From: Pseudomonas congelans
Lineage (GTDB): Bacteria; Pseudomonadota; Gammaproteobacteria; Pseudomonadales; Pseudomonadaceae
Assembly (NCBI RefSeq): GCF_900103225.1
Contig: NZ_FNJH01000006.1
Span: forward strand, 248,001-312,000
Reading direction: 5' to 3'
DNA length: 64,000 bases
In this document: positions 53,609 to 61,947 of the stretch, piece after piece
How the letters are laid out: every line of letters begins with the position of its first letter
How positions within the stretch are numbered: the stretch's first letter is position 1
Program-made: the position numbers and the translations under genes
The notes under the pieces: generated by a model
What the model was told of the DNA's origin: nothing
The model's input: only the letters and a program-made list of their open reading frames with translations
The model's database searches: none

Positions 53609-53720
53609 CACGATGTGCAGCTCCCTTATCACTTTTTTATATGCCAGTTTTTTGAGCCTGGCTTTTGGTGGTGCAGGACTTTGGGTCCTGCGTTGTTATA
53701 GGTATCGACGCGCAAGTGCC

Positions 53721-53752
53721 CGCTCTCGCCGTGACACAAGACGGCGAGGGCG
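53721..53752 (-). other. Intercistronic stem-loop after the third binding protein
   Basis: Twelve base pairs with one G-T pair (53721-53732 with 53741-53752), between the third dppA-type gene and the porin gene. A second small hairpin (53673-53679 with 53685-53691) lies nearby. Confidence 0.6.
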
Positions 53753-53766
53753 TGCGGAGTTTTCGA

Positions 53767-55359
53767 TCAATCGACGATGCTGACGCCTGAAAAGTTGTTG
53801 CGACCGAACGGGCTGACGTGGAAGTCCCTGACCTCGGCGCGCAATGGCTGATTGACGGTCGAGTGGGCAATCGGTGTGATTGGCACCTGCTCCTTGAGGT
53901 AGCGCTGCGCCTGCTTGTACAGGTCGGTACGCTCCGCACGGTCAGCGGTTGCAACGGCTGCCTTGACCAGGTGGTCGTATTTTTCGTCGCACCACATCGA
54001 ATAGTTGTTACCGCCAATCGCGGCGCAGCTGTAAAGCGTGCCCAGCCAGTTGTCCGGGTCACCGTTGTCGCCAGTCCAGCCGATCAGCGAGATATCGTGC
54101 TCGCCATTTTTGGTGCGTTTGAGGTATTCGCCCCATTCGTAACTGACGATTTTGACCTTGATGCCGACCTTGGCCCAGTCGGCCTGAAGCATTTCGGCCA
54201 TCAGCTTGGCGTTGGGGTTGTAAGGTCGCTGAACCGGCATGGCCCAGAGGGTCAGTTCGGTGCCTTCCTTGACGCCCGCAGCGCGCAACAGGGCCTTGGC
54301 TTTTTCCGGGTCATAGGGCGCGTCCTTGATGCTGTCGTCATAGGACCACTGGGTCGGTGGCATGGCGTTGACTGCCAGTTGCCCCGCGCCCTGGTAAACC
54401 GCGTTGATGATCGCCTTCTTGTTGACGGCCATGTCCAGCGCCTGACGCACTTCCAGCTTGCCCAACGGTTCGTGGCGCACGTTGTAGGAGATATAGCCGA
54501 GGTTGAAGCCTGGCTTCTCGATGATCTGCAGGCTTTTGTCTGCCTTGAGGCTGGCGAGGTCTGCCGGACGCGGGTTGACCGAGACCTGGCACTCGTTGGC
54601 CTTGAGCTTTTGCATGCGCGCAGAGGCGTCGGTCACGATGGCGAAGATCAACTGGTCGATTTTTACCCGGCTCGGGTCCCAGAACTCCTTGTTGCCCTTG
54701 TAGCGAATCTGCGAATCCTTCTGATAGCGCTGAAACACGAAAGGACCTGTACCGATAGGCTGCTGGTTGATGTCGCGCACATCACCCTTGGCCATCAGCT
54801 GTTCGGCGTACTCGGCGGAGAGGATGCCGGCGAAGTTCATCGCGATGTTCTGGATGAATGCCGCATCGACCGTATTGAGGGTGAACACGACGGTCAGCGG
54901 GTCGGTCTTCTCGACGGACTTGATCTTCTTGTTCAGGCCCATACTGGTGAAGTAGGGGAACTCGGTCGGGTAGGCGACACGGAACGGATGATCGGGCTTG
55001 AGCATGCGATTGAAGGTGAACAGCACGTCGTCGGCGTTGAAGTTACGGCTGGGCTTGAAGTTCTTGTTGCTGTGGAACTTCACACCCTCGCGCAGGTGAA
55101 ACGTGTAGACCAGACCGTCTTCCGAGATGTCCCAGGAAGTTGCCAGTGCTGGAACCACGGTGGTATCGCCCTGCTTGAATTCGGTGAGTCGATTGTAGAT
55201 CGGCTCGGATGCATCGTTATCAGTAGAGGAGGTGTATTGCGCACCGTCGAAGCCAGCCGGACTCGCTTCAGAGCAGAACACCAGATTGCTTGCCGCCTGG
55301 GCAAACGGGGCCAGTGCCAACAGTCCCAGGCACGACGTCATCGCAAGAGTTTTACGCAT
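53767..55359 (-). CDS. dppA: Peptide-binding periplasmic protein (DppA-type), copy 3
   Basis: A 530-residue binding protein. The signal peptide ends AQA (MRKTLAMTSCLGLLALAPFAQA), then ASNLVFCSEASPAGFDGAQY. Full set of SBP_bac_5 motifs (DISEDGLVYTFHLREGVKFH, WTGDNGDPDNWLG). By position it matches P. aeruginosa PA4500 (DppA3). The start is the ATG after GAGGATAGGG; the longer in-frame start is rejected. Paralogues differ mainly in the ligand-contact lobe, implying different peptide preferences. Confidence 0.9.
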   Translation of the reverse strand: MRKTLAMTSCLGLLALAPFAQAASNLVFCSEASPAGFDGAQYTSSTDNDASEPIYNRLTEFKQGDTTVVPALATSWDISEDGLVYTFHLREGVKFHSNKNFKPSRNFNADDVLFTFNRMLKPDHPFRVAYPTEFPYFTSMGLNKKIKSVEKTDPLTVVFTLNTVDAAFIQNIAMNFAGILSAEYAEQLMAKGDVRDINQQPIGTGPFVFQRYQKDSQIRYKGNKEFWDPSRVKIDQLIFAIVTDASARMQKLKANECQVSVNPRPADLASLKADKSLQIIEKPGFNLGYISYNVRHEPLGKLEVRQALDMAVNKKAIINAVYQGAGQLAVNAMPPTQWSYDDSIKDAPYDPEKAKALLRAAGVKEGTELTLWAMPVQRPYNPNAKLMAEMLQADWAKVGIKVKIVSYEWGEYLKRTKNGEHDISLIGWTGDNGDPDNWLGTLYSCAAIGGNNYSMWCDEKYDHLVKAAVATADRAERTDLYKQAQRYLKEQVPITPIAHSTVNQPLRAEVRDFHVSPFGRNNFSGVSIVD

Positions 55360-55639
55360 GATGATCCCTATCCTCAAAGGATGAGCCGAGGCTCGAATGT
55401 CTAACTGGCGCAAAAGCGTCGCCCCACGCAACTTCGAACGACATGCCCGGTGCACCTGGACACGAAGCGGCGGGCTTCCTGCCCGTTGCCGCTGCCCTTC
55501 GACGGTAAGTCGTCAGAGGCACGCGGTATATAGGCTCGAAGGCTGCAAAGCTCGTAGGAAATATCTTGGTGATAGTAGAAGAATGCCGTTATCGGCACTT
55601 TTTCAACCCATCGCCCGGGGCTCATTTTCAAGTAGAGCG

Positions 55640-55671
55640 GTTTGCTGCGCCGGGTGAGCGGCGCAGCAAAC
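55640..55671 (-). other. Intercistronic stem-loop after the second binding protein
   Basis: A 13-bp perfect stem (55640-55652 with 55659-55671, 6-nt loop), directly after the second dppA-type stop codon (55680). No T-tract. Confidence 0.65.
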
Positions 55672-55679
55672 AGTCGCTT

Positions 55680-57308
55680 TTACTTGCCGCTCACGCTCAC
55701 ACCGTAAAAGGAGTTCAAGCCAAACGGGCTGATCTTGAAGTCCTGCACGCTGGTGCGCATGGGTTGATAGACCGTCGAGTGCGCAATAGGCGTCATTGGC
55801 ACGGCGTCTTTCAGGAGGTGTTGCGCCTGCTTGTACAGTTTGGTGCGCTCGGCCTGATCGGACGTTTCCTTGGCCTTGTGGATCAGCGTGTCGAACGGCT
55901 TGTCGCACCATTTGGCAAAGTTGTTGCCATTCAGGGCGTCGCAGCCGAACAGGGTGCCGAGCCAGTTGTCCGGGTCACCATTGTCACCGCTCCAGCCAAT
56001 CAGCATGGCGCCGTTCTCGCCATTCTTGGCGCGCTTGATGTACTCGCCCCATTCGTAGCTGACAATCTTGGCGTTGATACCGATCTTCTTCCAGTCGGAC
56101 TGGAGCATCTCGGCCATCAGTTTGGCGTTGGGGTTGTAAGGACGCTGAACCGGCATCGCCCACAGGGTGATTTCGGTGCCTTCCTTGATGCCGGCTTCCT
56201 TGAGCAGCGCGCGAGCTTTCTCGGGATCGTACTTGGCGTCCTTGATGGTGGTGTCATAGGACCACTGGGTCGGCGGCATGGCGTTGACCGCCAATTGACC
56301 TGCACCCTGGTAGACCGAGTCGATGATCTGCTGCTTGTTGACCGCCATGTCCAGCGCCTGACGCACTTTCAACTGAGCCAGCGGGTTCGGACGGTCTTCG
56401 CCCTTGATCTTGTCCATCACGTTGTAAGCGATGTAACCCAGGTTGAAGCCTGCCTGATCAGGCATCTTCAGATTCTTGTCGGCCTTGAGGGGTTCGAGGT
56501 CGGCAGGACGCGGGTAAGCGGTGATCTGGCATTCGTTTTTCTTGAGCTTCTGCATGCGCACCGAGGCATCGGTGGTGATGGCGAAGATCAGATTATCGAC
56601 CTTGACGTCCTCAGGCTTCCAGTAGTCCTTGTTGCCGGTGTAACGAATGTTGGAGTCTTTCTGGTAGCTCTTGAACACGAACGGTCCAGTGCCGATCGGC
56701 TGCTGGTTGATCAGTTCCGGCTTGCCTTCCTTGAGCAGCTTGGCGGCATACTCTGCGGACTGGATGGACGCGAAGCTCATCGCCATGTTCTGGATGAACG
56801 CGGCGTCGACCTTGCCCAGAACGAACTTGACGGTGTGGTCGTCGATCTTCTCGATTTTGGTGATGTTGGTGTCCATCGCCATATCAGTGAAGTACGGGAA
56901 TTCGGTCGGATACGCTTTGCGGTAAGGCATGTCCTTGTCGATCATGCGATTGAACGTGAACAGCACGTCATCGGCATTGAATTCACGGGTCGGCTTGAAG
57001 TAGGGCGTGGTGTGGAACTTGACGCCTTCGCGGAGGTGAAAGGTGTACGTCAGGCCATCGTCGGAGATGTCCCATTTGGTTGCCAAACCCGGCACTACGG
57101 CGGTGCCGCCGCGCTCAAACTGACTCAGGCGGTTGAAGATGGTCTCTGCCGAGGCGTCGAAGTCAGTACCTGTGGTGTATTGACCTGGATCGAAGCCTGC
57201 AGGGCTGCCCTCGGAGCAGAACACCAGATTCGATGCAGCGTGAGCGAAAGGTGCGCTGGCGAGCAAGCTGGCGCCGATCAGAAACGGAATGACCGCGTGT
57301 TTGAGCAT
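55680..57308 (-). CDS. dppA: Peptide-binding periplasmic protein (DppA-type), copy 2
   Basis: A 542-residue binding protein. Signal peptide MLKHAVIPFLIGASLLASAPFAHA; mature start ASNLVFCSEGSPAGFDPGQY. The chain has the WSGDNGDPDNWLGTLFGC ligand-site motif. Most similar within the operon to copies 1 and 3. The ATG with GAGG upstream is chosen over another 21 bp earlier. The 257-bp gap to copy 1 includes a hairpin and an AT-rich stretch that may hold a second promoter. Confidence 0.88.
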   Translation of the reverse strand: MLKHAVIPFLIGASLLASAPFAHAASNLVFCSEGSPAGFDPGQYTTGTDFDASAETIFNRLSQFERGGTAVVPGLATKWDISDDGLTYTFHLREGVKFHTTPYFKPTREFNADDVLFTFNRMIDKDMPYRKAYPTEFPYFTDMAMDTNITKIEKIDDHTVKFVLGKVDAAFIQNMAMSFASIQSAEYAAKLLKEGKPELINQQPIGTGPFVFKSYQKDSNIRYTGNKDYWKPEDVKVDNLIFAITTDASVRMQKLKKNECQITAYPRPADLEPLKADKNLKMPDQAGFNLGYIAYNVMDKIKGEDRPNPLAQLKVRQALDMAVNKQQIIDSVYQGAGQLAVNAMPPTQWSYDTTIKDAKYDPEKARALLKEAGIKEGTEITLWAMPVQRPYNPNAKLMAEMLQSDWKKIGINAKIVSYEWGEYIKRAKNGENGAMLIGWSGDNGDPDNWLGTLFGCDALNGNNFAKWCDKPFDTLIHKAKETSDQAERTKLYKQAQHLLKDAVPMTPIAHSTVYQPMRTSVQDFKISPFGLNSFYGVSVSGK

Positions 57309-57525
57309 GGTTGCCTCAGTTGTTGTCATTTTTGATTAGAGGGAACGACCTCATGAGCCGATCCGTCCGATACTTATGCAGGGGCCATACCCAAAGCAAG
57401 ACAGTGAGGCGAAAGAAGCGACAAAGAGTGGCACGATCGTACAGGAATGTCGCGAAAGTGTAACTTTCTTGAGAGTTGATCGTTTGCGCGACGTTTTTTC
57501 GATCGTTTAGCGCACTATTAAGGTG

Positions 57526-57554
57526 CAACCGGGTGAGAAAAATGCACCCGGTTG
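57526..57554 (-). other. Intercistronic stem-loop after the first binding protein
   Basis: A 10-bp perfect stem (57526-57535 with 57545-57554, 9-nt loop) just after the first dppA-type stop codon. On the minus strand the loop is T-rich, but no T-tract follows. Confidence 0.6.
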
Positions 57555-57565
57555 GCGCTGTGTTG

Positions 57566-59173
57566 TTACTTCACTGTTCCCAGACTGACACCATAAAAGG
57601 GTGTCAGGCCGAAGGGACTGATCTTGAAGTCCTGCACTTCCTGGCGCATTGGCTGAAACACCTTGGAGTTGGCAATCGGGGTGATCGGCACCTGCTGCTT
57701 GAGAATGTGCTGAGCTTGCTGATATAGCTTGATGCGCTCATCGCGGTTGCTGGTCAGCTTGGCCTTCTGCACCAGCTTGTCGTAAGCCGGGTCACACCAT
57801 TTGGCGTAGTTGCTGCCTTTGACGGCTGCGCAGCTGTAAAGCACGCCGAGCCAGTTGTCAGGGTCGCCGTTGTCACCGGTCCAGCCGTAGATCATCGCGT
57901 CATGTTCGCCAGCCTTGGCGCGCTTGATGTATTCGCCCCATTCATAGCTGACGATGTTGGCCTTGATACCGATTTTCTCCCAGTCGGACTGGATCATCTG
58001 TGCCGACATGCGTGCATTGGGGTTCGATGCGCGCTGGACGGTCATGGCCCACAGATCGATTTTGGTACCCGGTGCTACACCTGCTTCCTTGAGCAGTTGT
58101 TTGGCTTTGGTCAGGTCGTGCGGGGCGTCCTTGATGGTCGGGTCGAAGCTCCACTGACCAGGGGGCAGGGCATTTTCTGCCTGCTGGCCTGCGCTCTGAT
58201 AAACCGCCTTGATGATCGCCGGCTTGTCGATGGCCATGTCCAGCGCCTGACGGACCTTGAGCTGGTCCAGCGGCGGATGCGTGACGTTGTAGGCCAGAAA
58301 GCCCAGGTTGAAGCCCGGCTGGCTGAGGACCTTGAGTTTCGGGTCCTTTTTCATTTCCTCGATGTCTTGCGGACGCGGATAGCCGCTGACCTGGCATTCG
58401 TTGGCCTTGAGCTTCTGCAGACGTACGGCGGCATCGCTGCTGATCGAGAAGATCAGGTTGTCGATCTTCACATCCTCCGGCTTCCAGTACTCGGTATTGC
58501 CGGCGTAGCGGATCTGCGAATCTTTCTGGTAGCGCTTGAAGACGAACGGGCCAGTGCCGATGGGCTTCTGGTTCAAGTCCTCGGCCTTGCCTTCCTTGAG
58601 CAGTTTGTCTGCGTACTCGGCAGACTGGATAGACGCGAAGCTCATCGCCAGGTTCTGCACGAAGGCCGCATCGATGTTGTTCAGGGTGAACCTGACTGTC
58701 AGCGGGTCGACTTTCTCGACGCTCTTGATCGTGGTGTTCAGCCCCATGTCGGTGAAGTAGGGCGACTCGGACGGATACGCCTTGCGGAACGGGTGGTTGG
58801 CATCGAGCAGGCGGTTGAACGTGAACAGCACGTCATCGGCGTTGAACGTGCGAGTCGGGGTGAAATAGTCCGTGGTATGGAATTTCACGCCGTCGCGCAG
58901 GTGAAAGGTGTAAGTCAGGCCATCCGGCGAAACGTCCCAGCGCGTGGCCAGACCCGGCTCCACTTCCGTACCGCCACGCTTGAACTGGGTCAGACGGTTG
59001 AAAACGGTTTCGGCCGAGGCATCGAAGTCGGTGCCGCTGGTGTACTGGCTTGGGTCGAAACCGGCAGGGCTGGCTTCAGAGCAATACACCAGCGTGCTTG
59101 CCGCCTGGGCCAAAGGCGCGCAGGCCAGCAGCGCGGTAGTCAGCAGCAGCGGTTTGAAAAGTGTGTGTCCCAT
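57566..59173 (-). CDS. dppA: Peptide-binding periplasmic protein (DppA-type), copy 1
   Basis: A 535-residue binding protein, first gene of the operon. Signal peptide MGHTLFKPLLLTTALLACAPLAQA; mature ASTLVYCSEASPAGFDPSQY. Motifs GLTYTFHLRDGVKFH and GWTGDNGDPDNWLGVLYSCA. GAGGGATCC precedes the ATG. Upstream lie 96 bp containing an inverted repeat (59186-59193 with 59237-59244), then the Het-C gene on the same strand. Confidence 0.9.
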   Translation of the reverse strand: MGHTLFKPLLLTTALLACAPLAQAASTLVYCSEASPAGFDPSQYTSGTDFDASAETVFNRLTQFKRGGTEVEPGLATRWDVSPDGLTYTFHLRDGVKFHTTDYFTPTRTFNADDVLFTFNRLLDANHPFRKAYPSESPYFTDMGLNTTIKSVEKVDPLTVRFTLNNIDAAFVQNLAMSFASIQSAEYADKLLKEGKAEDLNQKPIGTGPFVFKRYQKDSQIRYAGNTEYWKPEDVKIDNLIFSISSDAAVRLQKLKANECQVSGYPRPQDIEEMKKDPKLKVLSQPGFNLGFLAYNVTHPPLDQLKVRQALDMAIDKPAIIKAVYQSAGQQAENALPPGQWSFDPTIKDAPHDLTKAKQLLKEAGVAPGTKIDLWAMTVQRASNPNARMSAQMIQSDWEKIGIKANIVSYEWGEYIKRAKAGEHDAMIYGWTGDNGDPDNWLGVLYSCAAVKGSNYAKWCDPAYDKLVQKAKLTSNRDERIKLYQQAQHILKQQVPITPIANSKVFQPMRQEVQDFKISPFGLTPFYGVSLGTVK

Positions 59174-59269
59174 GGATCCCTCGCGTGGTACGGCAGTAAC
59201 CGTGCTTGAAAGTCGGCAATCAGGTAGACAACGGATAGTGCCGTACTTGGTCGGGATCGGACAATACGC

Positions 59270-60832
59270 TTACTTGCCCAGGATGCTGCCCAGCAGGCCA
59301 AACACATTGGGGCCGACGCCGCCGGAGAAAACGGACAGCAAGCTCGTGCTGTCCTCACGGAACCTTTGCGCGTCATCGAGCGCAGTTTTCAGTATGTAGC
59401 TCTGAGCCTTCTCCAGCGCACTCCTGGCGCCTGCCTCCCTGATCTGATCGGGATTAGCATCGGCCCATTCCCGAACAGTATTGTCCTGCCAGTCACTGTC
59501 CATGGGGTGCGTAAAAAATCGTGCGGCTACGGTTGCCGGATGTTCGGCTTGTTCCTTGCCATGCCACTGGCCCAACATTGACTGGCCCACTTGAAGCACC
59601 GCCTTTCTGGCAACGAGCCCCGCCAACGCATGCAGTGGATGTTCTGCGTGATCCTTGGCCAGTTGCGAGTGTGTCGGGTCGGTAGAGCCGCTGGTATTCG
59701 GATCATCGCCCAGCAGGGTTTGCAAGTCGTCTACGGTGTTGCCGAACCAGGTCGTCATGCTTTGCATGGTAAAACTGAAAGCGTTGTTGATCAGTCTTCC
59801 CGGCGTCCCGACGAATTCGGAGAACCGCTCTACCTGTTCAGAAAAAGGCAGCTCGGCCCATTGGTCGCGAGCAGCCAGGAACGCTTCGTACGCCGCAAGC
59901 ATTTGCGGATCAGGATGTTCACTGAGCACAATCTGCATGATTTCGTCGCGTTCATAGCGCTCCCCCGCCCGGATGGGTTCGAACGGTCGGTCCTTTGTGG
60001 AAAACAGAATCTTGCCGAGCGGCTCCGCAAGACTGGCGACGATGTCGCTGCTGCTGAACATGCCGGTGACCAGCGGTAGCTGATGCTTGCAGTCTGCCTT
60101 CGAGGTCCAGGGAAACACATTTGTGTAACCGAGCTTGATCAGGCTTAGCTCGATGAAGTTCGAGTGGGCAAAGAAATCCTCGAGTATGTGCAGCGCCGCG
60201 CCCATGTTCCTGAGGCCGTCAGTGGACTCGGGACCTGCTTTTTCAGCCATCTCCAGACCGGCAGTCATGATGTCTGCCGAACGCTGGATGTAACGCTTCA
60301 TCGACGTATCGTAATCGACCTTTAACGCCGGATCGTCAGGTAGCACCCAGTCTTCAAAATCGGCATCCCGATCTTTCGGATTGGCCGGGTCGGGGTTGAT
60401 GGTCTTGGGGTTATCGATATGTTCACTGGGACGATAAACGCCCAGCCGCTCTGGCGTGACGATAAAAAGCGAGCGATCTATCTTCATCAGATCAGTAAAC
60501 TCCTTGACGGCCAGCACATCCACGATTCGGGTCAGGGCTTCGCGGGACAGCAGGTCAGGGAAGTTTTTCGGCATGGTCGTGGCACGCACGATCTTCGGAT
60601 CGAGCAACTGTGAATAGTCCCTCAGCCAGTTACCGTAATAGATCGCCCGGATTTCGTCATGCCTGAAGCCGGCAGATTCGAGAACCGTTTCGATGGAGCC
60701 GTGAGTCTGTTTATTCTTTGCTCCGTTGCCGGCTTCAAATCGCTCCGGCTTCGGTAGCGGTTCGCCGTTCGTATTCTCTGCTTGATCAATTGCGGCAGCA
60801 TGGCGTGGAGACACGCCGTTTGGGGGATTCAT
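59270..60832 (-). CDS. Het-C family protein
   Basis: A 520-residue protein of the Het-C family named after a fungal heterokaryon-incompatibility protein. Marks are AIYYGNWLRDYSQ at 64-76, and the histidine/acidic set GAALHILEDFFAHSNFIELSL at 211-231 (His215, Glu218, Asp219, His223), which resembles the zinc site of phospholipase C-type helical enzymes. The C-terminus is hydrophobic and glycine-rich (SVFSGGVGPNVFGLLGSILGK). No signal peptide. Its neighbours, the dpp operon and the SIMPL gene, are adjacent in P. aeruginosa, so this gene is an insertion. Function in bacteria is unproven; lipid hydrolysis or a toxic/immune role are options. Confidence 0.78.
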   Translation of the reverse strand: MNPPNGVSPRHAAAIDQAENTNGEPLPKPERFEAGNGAKNKQTHGSIETVLESAGFRHDEIRAIYYGNWLRDYSQLLDPKIVRATTMPKNFPDLLSREALTRIVDVLAVKEFTDLMKIDRSLFIVTPERLGVYRPSEHIDNPKTINPDPANPKDRDADFEDWVLPDDPALKVDYDTSMKRYIQRSADIMTAGLEMAEKAGPESTDGLRNMGAALHILEDFFAHSNFIELSLIKLGYTNVFPWTSKADCKHQLPLVTGMFSSSDIVASLAEPLGKILFSTKDRPFEPIRAGERYERDEIMQIVLSEHPDPQMLAAYEAFLAARDQWAELPFSEQVERFSEFVGTPGRLINNAFSFTMQSMTTWFGNTVDDLQTLLGDDPNTSGSTDPTHSQLAKDHAEHPLHALAGLVARKAVLQVGQSMLGQWHGKEQAEHPATVAARFFTHPMDSDWQDNTVREWADANPDQIREAGARSALEKAQSYILKTALDDAQRFREDSTSLLSVFSGGVGPNVFGLLGSILGK

Positions 60833-61012
60833 CCTTGATTCCTTGAGTGTCAGTGTCGATGTGCTGCAGCCTGGTCATTCTGACTGGAGCACTGCGTGAA
60901 ATGAGTGCACAAGTTTCACGCGCAGCCCGGCCGCTGACTATCAGGCAACGCACCGGGATATGTAGGAGAAGGCCTGGCCCAAGGAGAGCGGGGGGAGATG
61001 TGCGTGAGAATC

Positions 61013-61034
61013 GGCGGCAGTCGAAACTGCCGCC
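61013..61034 (-). terminator. Hairpin after the SIMPL-domain gene
   Basis: An 8-bp GC-rich stem (61013-61020 with 61027-61034, 6-nt loop) just after the stop at 61042. Weak T content on the minus strand; a probable 3' end. Confidence 0.55.
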
Positions 61035-61041
61035 TTGGGAA

Positions 61042-61755
61042 TCACGGAATCGCGACTTCGATCACGCCATCCGCCGCGACGCTGACCTGGCTGGTGCCAG
61101 CCTCGACATCGGGCGTCGGTGCTGCGTCTTCACGCGAGGACTTGGCCATCATCATGACCGGCGCACGCAGATACGGTTGCGGGTAGCCCGAGGTGTTCAG
61201 GTTCAGGTTGACCAGCTTGTAGCCTGTGCCGCCCAGCGCTTCGGTGACCAGTTGTGCGCGAGCCTTGAACGCAGTCACGGCATCCTTGAGCAGGGCGTCT
61301 TCGCTGGTCTTGCGCGTCGATGGCGAGATGGAGAAGTCCATGCCGCCCATTTTCAGGTCGGTCAGCAGTTCGCCGGTCAGCTTGGACAGTACGGCAAAGT
61401 CCGCACTTTCCAGGCGCAGTTCGGCGCGTTCACGCCAGCCGGTGATCTTCTGGCCTTTATCGTCGTAGACCGGGTAGCTGTTGCGGCTGCCCTGGCGAAT
61501 CTTCACGTCCTTGACCTGGCGCGCCTGACCCAGTGCCTTGTTCAGAGTCTCGGTGATCTGCGCGGCCAGTTTGGCCGGATCGCTGTCCTGCGCTTCGGTG
61601 TACAGCGTGACGAGCATCAGGTCGCGCTGCACCTCCTGATTGACCTCGGCGCGCAATGAAATCTGGTTGTAACGGGCTTCTTCAGCCATGGCGGGCAGGC
61701 TGGACAAAGCAGCAGCCAGCGCGATGAGGGTGGCGGCAGGGCGAAGGTTGAACAT
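61042..61755 (-). CDS. SIMPL-domain (DUF541) periplasmic protein
   Basis: A 237-residue exported protein, signal peptide ending AMA (MFNLRPAATLIALAAALSSLPAMA). The body is the SIMPL/DUF541 domain (about 28-236) with the VTEALGGTGYKLVNLNLNTSG pattern and the final VSVAADGVIEVAI strand. E. coli YggE is the best-known relative, with a mild role in oxidative stress. Matches P. aeruginosa PA4495 in position between dppA1 and roxS. AAGGAG precedes the ATG. Confidence 0.88.
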   Translation of the reverse strand: MFNLRPAATLIALAAALSSLPAMAEEARYNQISLRAEVNQEVQRDLMLVTLYTEAQDSDPAKLAAQITETLNKALGQARQVKDVKIRQGSRNSYPVYDDKGQKITGWRERAELRLESADFAVLSKLTGELLTDLKMGGMDFSISPSTRKTSEDALLKDAVTAFKARAQLVTEALGGTGYKLVNLNLNTSGYPQPYLRAPVMMMAKSSREDAAPTPDVEAGTSQVSVAADGVIEVAIP

Positions 61756-61947
61756 GAGAGCTCCTTGTTATCAAACGGCCTCCGACAGTTGTCGGGCGGC
61801 GCAAAGTGTTCTGACTGTAGCGCTTTGGTCCGGTTCCTGCGATGACCGAGTGCTCTGGCGTGCGGTGCGTTGACGCACTTTTTCAGTTTTGCCTCCCGCT
61901 TGGTTATACTCGCTGCGATCCGCCTGGAGCACTCATCAGGAGAGCTC

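Noticed and set aside
51000..59000. Long plus-strand frames antisense to the four dppA-type genes
   Set aside because: Each is a mirror of a binding-protein gene with high GC third positions; none has known domains.
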